Shown here piece by piece: positions 25,824 through 33,449 of a stretch of DNA of 52,509 bases (the stretch's first letter is position 1; each line of letters begins with the position of its first letter). The notes beneath the pieces were generated by a model. That model had not been told where the DNA came from. It did not search any database and saw nothing but the letters and a program-made list of their open reading frames with translations. The position numbers and the translations under genes were made by a program. Source of the stretch: DASQFY01 sp036397815 (lineage in GTDB: Bacteria > Chloroflexota > Limnocylindria > QHBO01); the NCBI GenBank assembly GCA_036397815.1, contig DASWIE010000126.1:1-52509 (forward strand), read 5' to 3'.

Positions 25824-26936
25824 CTACAGCTCGAAGGCAGCCCGAACCTCGCCCGACCGCTCGCCGCGCGGGTCCAGGATCGGCGGCGAGGCGAAGTCCG
25901 TCAGCCGGGTGATTGCCGCTTGATCCAAGGCACCAAGCTGGCGCAGCGACTCGATGGTGGTGACGCTGCGGGCGCGGCGCGCGCCGTCGCCGTCCTCGAC
26001 CTTCACCGCCAAACCAATAGCGCCCCTCCCCCGCGTGTGGCCGCCGGCCGGGAGAGCCACCGCCTGCACGCCCTCGGCCCCGCCCTTGCTGACGAGGCGG
26101 CCGGGCGCGGCGCGCATGAGCGAGGTGTCGAACTGCCGGCGCTCCCCGCCGACCATCTCGGGGTGGGCCATCATCGCGTCGCGGATCCGCTCCAGTGCCG
26201 CGCGCAGCGACGCATCGGCCACGCCGGACGGATCGGCGAAACGGGCGAAGGCGAGTGCCAGTCCGCGCAGCGGAAGGCCGAAGGTCACGACCCCGCAGCC
26301 ATCGGTCGCCTGGACGATCTCACGTGCGGGCATGCCCGACAGGACAGCCACCGTCTCGAGGGCCAGCTGCTGGATCGGGTGATCGGGCTGCCAGTAGGTC
26401 TCGACCGGCCAGCCAGCTGCCTTGGCGTGCAGGGCCATGCCCGCGTGCTTGCCAGAACAGTTGTGGCGCAGCGGGGTGAGCGGCTCGCCGTCGCGGATCA
26501 GGCGCTCGGCGGTCTCTCGGTCGAAGGGCGGGTGCATGCCGCAGGCCAGTACGTCGCGCGTCAGTCCGCCACCGCGCAGCAGCGCCTGAACCGTTCGCAG
26601 GTGCCGGTCCTCGCCGGCGTGGGATGCGGCCATGACCGCCAGGGACTCGGTCGAGTTCGGGAAGTCGTAGGCATCGAAATGACCCGATGCCACGAAGGGC
26701 GCCAGCTGAAAGGGCTTGGCCGCAGAGCGCAGGTAGATGAACTGGTCGGGATCGCCGTACGAGGCGATCAGCCGGCCGGACGCGGCAACGACCGCCACCG
26801 AGCCACGATGTCGTGACTCAACGCGGTCGCCACGTAGGACGTCGACGAGTGCGCCCGACTGTGATCGCGTGGCACGACCAGAAATCGCCTTGGCCGATCT
26901 ATGGACGCCGATGTCGGCCTCCCGGCTCCCGATCAT
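25824..26936 (-). CDS. Asparaginase (thermolabile, type II-like family)
   Basis: A 370-aa protein of the Rhizobium-type asparaginase family (Pfam Asparaginase_II), distinct from AnsA/AnsB, hydrolysing Asn to Asp and ammonia. Family signatures are LVDVLRGD, ESRHRGSVAVV, FIYLRSAAKPFQLAPFV, and HNCSGKHAGMALHAKAAGWP, where the conserved Ser/Lys pair sits. The first 30 residues before LVDVLRGD are not family-like, so a later start is possible, though I see no better codon. A 28-bp repeat of the LVDVLRGDR codons lies about 170 bp upstream. No -10 element is visible. Confidence 0.85.
   Translation of the reverse strand: MIGSREADIGVHRSAKAISGRATRSQSGALVDVLRGDRVESRHRGSVAVVAASGRLIASYGDPDQFIYLRSAAKPFQLAPFVASGHFDAYDFPNSTESLAVMAASHAGEDRHLRTVQALLRGGGLTRDVLACGMHPPFDRETAERLIRDGEPLTPLRHNCSGKHAGMALHAKAAGWPVETYWQPDHPIQQLALETVAVLSGMPAREIVQATDGCGVVTFGLPLRGLALAFARFADPSGVADASLRAALERIRDAMMAHPEMVGGERRQFDTSLMRAAPGRLVSKGGAEGVQAVALPAGGHTRGRGAIGLAVKVEDGDGARRARSVTTIESLRQLGALDQAAITRLTDFASPPILDPRGERSGEVRAAFEL
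26822..26849. repeat. 28-bp direct repeat, copy within asparaginase
   Basis: An exact 28-bp match to 27018-27045, encoding LVDVLRGDR of the asparaginase N-terminus in both copies. Confidence 0.7.
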
Positions 26937-27314
26937 CGCCTCGCCCGATCACGCGGCGCACGGGCTGGCGTTCCGACGCCCATTGATCGCCGTTGACGAT
27001 ATTCAGCTGACGCGGCGCGCGGTCGCCACGTAGGACGTCGACGAGCGGCTCGGCGCCGCGCGCTGCACCCCTCGCGGTGGACCCGGAACTTCTCATCTGC
27101 GAACCACAGCCTCATTCGAGGCCCGGTGCCCACGCCGGGCAGCTGATCGGACCGCGGCCAAGCGTGGCCGCAAAGGCCTGGGCATCGCCGAGGCCATGCA
27201 CTTGCTTCTAATGCTGCCCAGGTTCGCGCCTGAGAGCTTGGCTGGACGTTGCGGTCGCTAGCGCGAAACTGAACCGCCACTGAGGCTGGCGGGATTCGCG
27301 CTGCGACCCGGTGT
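26937..27314. other. Intergenic region with asparaginase-like fragment and two hairpins
   Basis: 378 bp without a convincing intact gene. The minus strand holds a short frame from ATG 27096 that contains EPLVDVLRGDRAPRQLN, an asparaginase-like start followed by unrelated sequence, thus a possible remnant. Hairpins GCGGCCA/TGGCCGC (27154-27171) and GCCCGG/CCGGGC (27121-27140) lie downstream of the bactofilin gene and could terminate it. Confidence 0.5.
27018..27045. repeat. 28-bp direct repeat, intergenic copy
   Basis: Second copy of the 28-bp asparaginase-derived sequence at 26822-26849, 168 bp downstream of the end of that copy. Confidence 0.7.
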
Positions 27315-27953
27315 CTACTCCCCGCCGCTGCCGCTGCCGGTGCCGGGTCCGGTCGCCTGCCGCTCGCCGGATGGCGTGCTGTCCTGCTTGCTGAAGATGC
27401 TCCCCTGGCCGGACGGAGCGGCTGCTCCTGCGGGCGTTGGCGTCGGCGTCGGCGAGACCTGCTTGGCCTCCGGGCGCGGAGCCTGTGCCGGACGGGCGCC
27501 CTCGTGGGTCATGATCACGGACCCCTCCCAGTGCGCGCCCTCCTTGACGACGAGTACCTGGGTCTTGACCTTGCCCTTCACCCGACCGGTTGAGCCGATC
27601 TCGAAACGGCCTCCGCAGTCGACGTCCCCTTCGTAGTCGCCGCTGATGATCACGTTGTGGGCGGTGATCGCGCTTCGCACGCGGGCCTGTGGGCTGATGA
27701 TCAGGGTCCCCTGGCACTCGATCTCACCGTTTGCCTCGCCCTCGATCCGCAGGTCGCGGTCGGAGACGTACTTGCCGCTGAACCGGGCGTGGGGATCGAT
27801 GACGCTCTCGTTGCCGGTATCGCTCCGGCGGAAGTCGGTGGGCGAAGGGGTCACGTCAACCTCGCTGGTAAGGCTGTCCGGGTACAGGTTGCCGACGACA
27901 TCCTCGCGCGACAAGGCGTCGGACTTGTTGTCTCGCTTCGATCCGAAGACCAC
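27315..27953 (-). CDS. Bactofilin-type polymer-forming cytoskeletal protein
   Basis: A 212-aa protein with a central bactofilin beta-helix (about 55-155). Repeating turns with ISGDYEGDVDCGGRFEIGST and VKGKVKTQVLVVKEGAHWEG are typical. The N-terminal 50 residues are charged and disordered, and the C-terminus (about 155-212) is Pro/Thr/Gly-rich, ending in GSGSGGE. Bactofilins assemble filaments that organise the cell envelope. The GTG start at 27953 is preceded by a strong AAGGAAGGAG site, one of the few clear Shine-Dalgarno sequences here. A TAGGCT hexamer (28023-28028) 70 bp upstream gives a leadered transcript. Confidence 0.87.
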   Translation of the reverse strand: MVFGSKRDNKSDALSREDVVGNLYPDSLTSEVDVTPSPTDFRRSDTGNESVIDPHARFSGKYVSDRDLRIEGEANGEIECQGTLIISPQARVRSAITAHNVIISGDYEGDVDCGGRFEIGSTGRVKGKVKTQVLVVKEGAHWEGSVIMTHEGARPAQAPRPEAKQVSPTPTPTPAGAAAPSGQGSIFSKQDSTPSGERQATGPGTGSGSGGE

Positions 27954-28022
27954 GGCAGGCTCCTTCCTTAGGCGACGACTGAGGGCACGCCGGTCGTGCG
28001 GGGGGCTCGTGCAAGGACCGAT

Positions 28023-28028
28023 AGCCTA
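28023..28028 (-). promoter_or_regulatory. Possible -10 element TAGGCT of the bactofilin gene
   Basis: TAGGCT on the minus strand about 70 bp before the GTG, giving a roughly 60-nt untranslated leader that contains the Shine-Dalgarno. Confidence 0.35.
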
Positions 28029-28058
28029 CCAGCCCATGTCACCCCGAGGTAGTCCCAC

Positions 28059-28064
28059 TAGAAT
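28059..28064 (+). promoter_or_regulatory. -10 element TAGAAT of upp
   Basis: TAGAAT ends 7 nt before the ATG at 28072; leaderless arrangement. Confidence 0.5.
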
Positions 28065-28071
28065 GCCGCCG

Positions 28072-28839
28072 ATGGCCAGCGCCCCGCACCCGCCGAACGT
28101 CCGCGTCAGCCGCCACCCCCTGGTCGCCCACAAGCTCTCCCTGCTGCGCGACCGGACCACCACCCCGAAGCTGTTTCGCGAGCTCGTCCGCGAGCTGACC
28201 TGGCTGCTCGGCTACGAGGCGATGGCCGACCTGAGCACTCAACCTCACCCGATCGAGACGCCACTCGAGCCGATGACCGGGCAGCAGGTGGAGCCGAAGG
28301 TCGGCTTCATCCCGGTCCTGCGCGCCGGCCTGGGGATGGTCGACGCCATGCTGGAGCTGATGCCGTCGGCCGAGGTGTGGCACATCGGACTGTATCGCGA
28401 CGAGCGCACGCTGAAGCCAGTCGAGTATTACAACAAGCTACCGGACGCGGCCACCGTCCAGCTCTGCCTGATCCTGGACCCGATGCTGGCCACCGGTGGC
28501 TCCGCAGCCGCCACGGTCGACATCCTCAAGGCCTGGGGCGCGGCCCGCGTCAAGCAGGTCAGCCTGATCGCCGCACCGGAGGGGATCGCCACGCTCTCGA
28601 CGGCCCACCCCGACGTCGACATCCACGTCGCCGCCGTCGACCGCGAGCTGAACGAGCGGGGGTACATCGTGCCCGGGCTGGGGGACGCCGGCGACCGGCA
28701 GTTCGGCACCTTCGCCGGCCCCGCCTCGGAGCCGGGCCACGGCCAGCTGGACGAGACGGCCGAGGTGGTTCGTCGCCTCCAGCGCGACCTGCCCGCGGCA
28801 CAACGAAATGCCCCGAAGGAACCGCCGCCGGACCGTTGA
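28072..28839 (+). CDS. upp: Uracil phosphoribosyltransferase
   Basis: A 255-aa type I phosphoribosyltransferase that salvages uracil to UMP with PRPP. It starts VRVSRHPLVAHKLSLLRDRTT, the usual UPRT opening, has VGFIPVLRAGLGMVDAMLEL and the PRPP loop LILDPMLATGGSAAATVDIL, and ends the core in GYIVPGLGDAGDRQFGT, the uracil-site signature. The usual protein is about 208 aa; this one has about 35 extra C-terminal residues (EPGHGQLDETAEVV...PPPDR). The ATG at 28072 is supported by the TAGAAT element. Confidence 0.93.
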   Translation: MASAPHPPNVRVSRHPLVAHKLSLLRDRTTTPKLFRELVRELTWLLGYEAMADLSTQPHPIETPLEPMTGQQVEPKVGFIPVLRAGLGMVDAMLELMPSAEVWHIGLYRDERTLKPVEYYNKLPDAATVQLCLILDPMLATGGSAAATVDILKAWGAARVKQVSLIAAPEGIATLSTAHPDVDIHVAAVDRELNERGYIVPGLGDAGDRQFGTFAGPASEPGHGQLDETAEVVRRLQRDLPAAQRNAPKEPPPDR

Positions 28840-28948
28840 TGCAATCTCTGGTGCCGTTGGCTGCCCCTTCGGGACGACCAAAGTATGCCGGCCGGCGCCC
28901 AGAGCCCACAACCCCCCTTATCCCCGACTTTCCGGTGGTTCCTCCAAC

Positions 28949-28957
28949 TTATCCACA
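28949..28957 (+). promoter_or_regulatory. Single DnaA-box match TTATCCACA
   Basis: A perfect DnaA box in the 189-bp gap before the NUDIX gene. A second partial match, TTATCCCCG, lies at about 28918. Without dnaA/dnaN or a box cluster this is not an origin; it may be a DnaA regulatory site. Confidence 0.4.
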
Positions 28958-29016
28958 AGCCGTCCCCAGAGTGGACATTGATCAGGCGTTCACACGCCCT
29001 TGACCCGGGACCAAGG

Positions 29017-29022
29017 TAGGCT
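29017..29022 (+). promoter_or_regulatory. -10 element TAGGCT of the NUDIX gene
   Basis: TAGGCT ends 6 nt before the GTG at 29029; no Shine-Dalgarno. Confidence 0.5.
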
Positions 29023-29028
29023 GGCGGT

Positions 29029-29547
29029 GTGACCACGGTCCGAGCCTGCCCGCACTGCGCGCAGCTGACGGAGCAGCCCCTCACCTGCGAACGCTGCGGG
29101 TGGCGCTGGTACGCCAACCCGCTGCCTTCCGCGGGCACGCTGGTCGAGCGGCTCGCTCCCGACGGCGAGCCGCAGGTACTGCTCCTGCGCCGGGCGGGCG
29201 AGCCGGGCCGGGGGGGGTGGGACCTGCCGGCAGGCTACCTGGAGGCAGGGGAATCGGCCGAAGAGGGCGCGCGTCGCGAGACGCTGGAGGAGGCCGGCCT
29301 GGCCGTCGAGCTGGTGCGGCTGGTGGGGGTCTACACGTCCCGTGACGCGAACGCGGTGAGCTGCGTCTACCTGGCTCGTACCCTCGACCCGTCAGCCAAG
29401 GTCGTCACCGACCCCGAGTCGGACCACCACGCCTGGGTCGCCCGCGCCGACGTTCCCGCCTGGCTGCCACGGATGGCGTTCCGCTCCATGGCCGCCGCCC
29501 TGGATGACTGGGCGGCGGGCCGGAGCGGCATCCCGCGCGACTGGTAG
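29029..29547 (+). CDS. NUDIX hydrolase with N-terminal zinc ribbon
   Basis: A 172-aa NUDIX protein. Residues 7-24 form a zinc ribbon (CPHC ... CERC) as in NudC-like and ADP-ribose/NADH pyrophosphatase relatives. The Nudix box runs from GYLEAGESAEEGARRE to TLEEAGL and matches GX5EX7REUXEEXGU. It hydrolyses a nucleoside diphosphate linked to another group; substrate cannot be read. GTG start at 29029 is preceded by TAGGCT at 6 nt. Confidence 0.87.
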   Translation: MTTVRACPHCAQLTEQPLTCERCGWRWYANPLPSAGTLVERLAPDGEPQVLLLRRAGEPGRGGWDLPAGYLEAGESAEEGARRETLEEAGLAVELVRLVGVYTSRDANAVSCVYLARTLDPSAKVVTDPESDHHAWVARADVPAWLPRMAFRSMAAALDDWAAGRSGIPRDW

Positions 29548-29593
29548 CACCCGAGCGGACGAGCGGCCCCACGGCGATCGAGGGCCGCTGCGC

Positions 29594-29599
29594 TACACT
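29594..29599 (+). promoter_or_regulatory. -10 element TACACT of mdh
   Basis: TACACT ends 7 nt before the ATG at 29607. Confidence 0.55.
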
Positions 29600-29606
29600 C
29601 GATCCG

Positions 29607-30599
29607 ATGCCCGACTCGCACGTGAAGGTGGCGGTCACCGGCGCCGCCGGACAGATCGGCTACGCGCTCCTGTTCAGGATCGCATCGGGCCAGATGTTCG
29701 GTCCGCGCACCACGGTTGACCTGCAGCTGCTCGAGCTTGAGGCCGCGCTCCCCGCGCTCGAGGGAGTCGCCATGGAGCTCGAGGACTGCGCGTTTCCGCT
29801 GCTTCGCGAGGTGGTCCGTACCGCGAGCGCCGACGAGGCCTTCGCCGACGCGAGCTGGGCGCTGCTGGTCGGCGCCGTGCCGCGCAAGGCGGGCATGGAG
29901 CGCAAGGACCTGCTCACCATCAACGGCGGGATCTTCACCGCGCAGGGCAGGGCTCTCGACGCCAATGCCGCCGACGACATCCGCGTCCTGGTGGTCGGCA
30001 ACCCGTGCAACACCAACTGCCTGATCGCGGCCGCCAATGCGCCCAGGATCGGCCGTGACCGATGGTTCGCCATGACGATGCTCGACGAGAGCCGCGGCCG
30101 AGCGCAGCTGGCCAGGCGGGCTGGCGTGGAGGTGGAGGAGGTACGCGACCTGGCGATCTGGGGCAACCACTCATCGACCCAGTTCCCGGACGCCTACCAC
30201 GCCACGATCGGCGGGCGGCCCGCGCCCGAGGTGATCGCCGACGACGCCTGGCTGCAGGGCGAGTTCATCGCCACCGTGCAGCAGCGTGGCGCCGCGATCA
30301 TCGCCGCACGCGGGCAGTCGAGCGCGGCGTCGGCCGCCAACGCCGTGATCGACACGGTGCGCAACATCACCCAGCCGAGCGGGCAGATCTTCTCCTCGGC
30401 CGTCCCCGCGCCGAGCGACCAAACGGGCTATGGCATCCCCGAAGGGCTCGTGTTTGGCTACCCGCTGCGCGCCGTTGCCCCCGGCGAGGTCGAAATCGTG
30501 CAGGGCATCAAGCATGGCGACTGGGCGCAGGGCAAGATCGACGCGACGTGCGACGAGCTCGTCGAGGAGCGTGAGGCAGTGAAGGACCTGATCCGATGA
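29607..30599 (+). CDS. mdh: Malate dehydrogenase
   Basis: A 330-aa NAD-dependent malate dehydrogenase of the dimeric (cytoplasmic/actinobacterial) type. NAD loop VAVTGAAGQIGYALLFRI, substrate-Arg loop with VPRKAGMERKDLL, NPCNTNCLIAA, and the catalytic His in IWGNHSSTQFPD are all present. It oxidises malate to oxaloacetate for citrate synthase. Its ATGA junction overlaps the start of gltA by 4 bp, so the two enzymes that make and use oxaloacetate are co-translated. Confidence 0.95.
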   Translation: MPDSHVKVAVTGAAGQIGYALLFRIASGQMFGPRTTVDLQLLELEAALPALEGVAMELEDCAFPLLREVVRTASADEAFADASWALLVGAVPRKAGMERKDLLTINGGIFTAQGRALDANAADDIRVLVVGNPCNTNCLIAAANAPRIGRDRWFAMTMLDESRGRAQLARRAGVEVEEVRDLAIWGNHSSTQFPDAYHATIGGRPAPEVIADDAWLQGEFIATVQQRGAAIIAARGQSSAASAANAVIDTVRNITQPSGQIFSSAVPAPSDQTGYGIPEGLVFGYPLRAVAPGEVEIVQGIKHGDWAQGKIDATCDELVEEREAVKDLIR

Positions 30600-31903
30600 C
30601 CAACGAGACGGCTGTGAAGACCGATACCGCCTCCCTCACTTACCACGATCGGTCGGTGGAGCTGCCGGTGATCCGTGGGACCGAGAACGAGGCGGCGGTC
30701 GACATCGCGAAGCTGCGCGCCGAGGCCGGCCTGATCACGATGGACACCGGCTACGGCAACACGGGCTCCTGCACATCGGCCATCACCTTCGTCGACGGCG
30801 ACCAGGGGATCCTGCTCTACCGCGGCTACCCGATCGAGCAGCTCGCGGGTCAGAGCACCTTCCTGGAGGTCGCCCACCTGCTCATCTACGGCGAGCTGCC
30901 GACTCGTGACGAGCTGGCTCGGTTCGTGGCGGAGATCACGCATCACACGCTGATCCGCGAGGAGATGCGGCACTTCTTCGACTCGTTCCCGCACGACGCC
31001 CACCCGATGGCGGTGCTTGCATCGGGCACGGTCGGGATGAGCACGTTCTACCCGGACAGCCATGAGATCGCGGACGCGGCCGCCGTCGAGCTGACCACGC
31101 TGCGGCTGATCGCCAAGCTGCCGACCCTGGCGGCCTGGTCGTTCAAGAAGGCGATCGGCCAGCCGTACGTCTACCCCCTCAACGACCTAGGCTACGCGGC
31201 CAACCTGCTGCACATGATGTTCGCGGTTCCGTCGGAGGACTACGAGGTCAAGCCGGAGGTCGCCGAGGCACTCGACCTGCTCCTGATCCTGCATGCCGAC
31301 CACGAGCAGAACTGCTCGACCGCCACCGTGCGGATGGTCGGCAGTGCGCATGCCAACCTCTACGCCTCGATCAGCGCCGGCATCTCCGCTCTCTGGGGCC
31401 CGCTGCACGGTGGAGCCAACGAGGCGGTGATCCGCACCCTGGAGCGCATCGTGGCCGACGGCGGCGACGTCCAGAAATGGGTCGACCGTGCCAAGGACCC
31501 GAGCTCGGAGTTCAAGCTGCCGGGCTTCGGGCACCGCGTCTACAAGAACTTCGACCCGCGAGCCAAGATCATCAAGGACGCCGCTGACCGGGTGCTGGCC
31601 GCCACCGGAGCCGATGGCGCCCTCTTCGAGGTCGCCAAGCGCCTGGAGGAGGTCGCGATCCACGACGAGTACTTCGTCCAGCGCAAGCTCTATGCCAACG
31701 TGGACTTCTACTCGGGCCTGATCTACCACGCCATCGGCTTCCCGAAGAACATGTTCACCAACTGCTTCGCCATCGGTCGCTTGCCGGGATGGATCGCCCA
31801 GTGGCGCGAGATGATCGAGTCGAAGGAGACCAAGATCGGGCGGCCGCGACAGATCTACGTGGGGGAAACCGAGCGGGACTACGTCCCGATCGACCAGCGC
31901 TAG
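30596..31903 (+). CDS. gltA: Citrate synthase
   Basis: A 435-aa citrate synthase (oxaloacetate plus acetyl-CoA to citrate). Active-site His are in LHADHEQNCSTATVR and GPLHGGANEAV, and the catalytic region PGFGHRVYKNFDPRAKI is intact. The N-terminal extension (about 45 aa) before the IDIAKLRAEAG segment is as in type II hexameric forms, which are NADH-sensitive in Gram-negatives; regulation here is unknown. Translated from the mdh message by overlap. TCA-cycle function fits the nearby fused 2-oxoglutarate dehydrogenase. Confidence 0.95.
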   Translation: MTNETAVKTDTASLTYHDRSVELPVIRGTENEAAVDIAKLRAEAGLITMDTGYGNTGSCTSAITFVDGDQGILLYRGYPIEQLAGQSTFLEVAHLLIYGELPTRDELARFVAEITHHTLIREEMRHFFDSFPHDAHPMAVLASGTVGMSTFYPDSHEIADAAAVELTTLRLIAKLPTLAAWSFKKAIGQPYVYPLNDLGYAANLLHMMFAVPSEDYEVKPEVAEALDLLLILHADHEQNCSTATVRMVGSAHANLYASISAGISALWGPLHGGANEAVIRTLERIVADGGDVQKWVDRAKDPSSEFKLPGFGHRVYKNFDPRAKIIKDAADRVLAATGADGALFEVAKRLEEVAIHDEYFVQRKLYANVDFYSGLIYHAIGFPKNMFTNCFAIGRLPGWIAQWREMIESKETKIGRPRQIYVGETERDYVPIDQR

Positions 31904-31954
31904 TCGCATTTCGGACAGACGCCCTGTCGGGCGATCGGTCATAACTACGCGGAT

Positions 31955-32737
31955 ATGCGTCTGACCATCCTGGGCCGCAGCCCGGCCCGACCCAACCCCG
32001 GCGAAGCGTGCGCCGGATACGTGGTCGAGGGCGGCGGCTCCCGGATCTTGATGGACGTCGGACCGGGCGTGGTCGCCCAGCTGCTGCGGCGGAACACGCC
32101 GGATGAGCTCGACGCGGTGGTCGTCAGCCACATGCACACCGACCACTGCCTCGACCTCGTGACGTTGCGCTACTCCTACCCGTGGATCGACGTGGCCAAG
32201 AAGCGGCTGCTGGTCATCGTGCCGCCCGGATCGCAGGCGCAGCTGGCCGAGCTGGCATTGGGCGCCGGCTACGCCAACTTCTTCGACAAGAGCTTCATCT
32301 TCGTGGAGCACGACGGAAAGCGCCCGATCGAGATCGGCAGCCTTCGGCTCGAGCCCGATGAGACGCAGCATTACGTGCGCACCTGGGGCTTCCGAATCTC
32401 GGCCCGCGGGCCGGATGAGGACCCGGACCGCATCCTCGCCTACTCGGCCGACGCCGGACCGTGCCCTGCGCTGCCGCGCCTGGCCGACACCGCCGACCTG
32501 TTCCTGTGCGAGGCAGGCCTGCGCTCGCTGCAGGAGGATGATCCCGCCCCGCAGAGCCGCGGCCACCTCCTCCCTTCGGAGGCGGCGCTGGTGGCCCATA
32601 ACGCCCGTTCCAAGCGGGTCATCCTGACCCACATCCCGCTGAACAGCGACGATGGCGAATGGGCGCTCGGCGAGGCACGCACCGCCTACTCGGGTCCGCT
32701 GGAGATCGCCGAGCCGCTGCGCACCTACGACGTCTAA
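31955..32737 (+). CDS. MBL-fold metallohydrolase, RNase Z-like
   Basis: A 260-aa metallo-beta-lactamase-fold hydrolase. The metal motif is SHMHTDHCLDL (HxHxDH), preceded by ILMDVGPGVVAQLL; later metal ligands are Asp in AYSADAGPCPAL and the C-terminal His in RVILTHIPLN. The general form resembles RNase Z/phosphodiesterase-type MBL proteins. A rather poor -10-like TAACTA lies 7 nt before the ATG, and no Shine-Dalgarno is present. Downstream is an inverted-repeat element at a convergent junction. Confidence 0.8.
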   Translation: MRLTILGRSPARPNPGEACAGYVVEGGGSRILMDVGPGVVAQLLRRNTPDELDAVVVSHMHTDHCLDLVTLRYSYPWIDVAKKRLLVIVPPGSQAQLAELALGAGYANFFDKSFIFVEHDGKRPIEIGSLRLEPDETQHYVRTWGFRISARGPDEDPDRILAYSADAGPCPALPRLADTADLFLCEAGLRSLQEDDPAPQSRGHLLPSEAALVAHNARSKRVILTHIPLNSDDGEWALGEARTAYSGPLEIAEPLRTYDV

Positions 32738-32768
32738 GCCTCCTCCCACCGCACGCCGCCGCCGAATT

Positions 32769-32893
32769 CCCAACTGGTGGGCCCAACCGCCACGATGCCA
32801 ACCTTTCGTGGCCGGATTCTCAAGTGGTGGGCGAGCCGGAGGCGAAACGCGACTCCTGAGCCCAAATCGTGGCTGTTACGCCCACCAGTTGGG
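32769..32893. repeat. Inverted-repeat element, three related units in 125 bp
   Basis: CCCAACTGGTGGGC (32769-32782) and GCCCACCAGTTGGG (32880-32893) are perfect inverted 14-mers, and the similarity extends inward to about 28 bp with three mismatches. A third, direct unit CTCAAGTGGTGGGC sits at about 32819-32832, and the 8 bases before it (GCCGGATT) resemble those before the first unit (GCCGAATT). It lies between convergent genes. REP-like or miniature-element-like; no coding sense visible. Confidence 0.6.
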
Positions 32894-32918
32894 CGGGCTG
32901 CAACTGATCGGTTGAATG

Positions 32919-33449
32919 TCAAGCGTCCGGCGTGGACTCCACACGCGCCCTGGCGATGTAACGGTCCGCCGACCAGGTGGCGAGCGCCCACACCACGGCC
33001 ATCGCCAGCGTGAGACCGATGAGCAGGGCGACCGCGGGCAGGGCACCGGACCCGATGCTCGAGCCGAGCAGCAGCGACCCGAGCACCACGATCAGGATCG
33101 AGCCGCCGAGCATGGCCAGCCCGATCTTCGCGGCGGTCAGCAGGAACCACCCGAGCGAGCGGTCCTGCGCGCGGCCGGCGAGCCACAGTACCGTGGGACC
33201 GGAGGCACCGAACAGCGAGACGTAGAAGCCAGTCCCGCTCAACAGGTCGTCGACGCCCAGCCGTTGGCCGAGGACCACCGCAGCGAAGATCCAGGCCGCG
33301 AGGAGCGCGCTGCCGGCCCCCACGCCCACCAGCCAGATGAGCAGCAGGGTGGCGGTGCCGGTCGCCAGGCGCTCCACCAGCTCCCCGTCCCGGCCCTCGA
33401 CAAGCTCGGTCGGGCCGTCCGGCGGGAGCTTGGGTGGGTCCGAGCTCAC
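32919..33449 (-). CDS. Four-helix integral membrane protein
   Basis: A 176-aa protein with a Pro/Glu-rich cytoplasmic N-terminus (about 27 aa) and four hydrophobic helices, about 30-60, 72-90, 98-128 and 133-156. The tail is charged (ADRYIARARVESTPDA). I do not recognise a family. It overlaps the stop of the cystathionine enzyme by 4 bp and is the last gene of a minus-strand run from the mmsA promoter, so it may be a carried-along or regulatory membrane partner. Confidence 0.6.
   Translation of the reverse strand: MSSDPPKLPPDGPTELVEGRDGELVERLATGTATLLLIWLVGVGAGSALLAAWIFAAVVLGQRLGVDDLLSGTGFYVSLFGASGPTVLWLAGRAQDRSLGWFLLTAAKIGLAMLGGSILIVVLGSLLLGSSIGSGALPAVALLIGLTLAMAVVWALATWSADRYIARARVESTPDA

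Noticed and set aside
26933..27280. 115-codon minus-strand frame upstream of asparaginase
   Set aside because: Composition looks like random GC-rich translation; no start signal.
28918..28957. Possible replication origin
   Set aside because: Only one perfect DnaA box and one partial match, no AT-rich stretch and no dnaA/dnaN/parAB nearby.
31904..31954. Short hairpin GACAG/CTGTC between gltA and the MBL gene
   Set aside because: Only a 5-bp stem without T-run; too weak to call.
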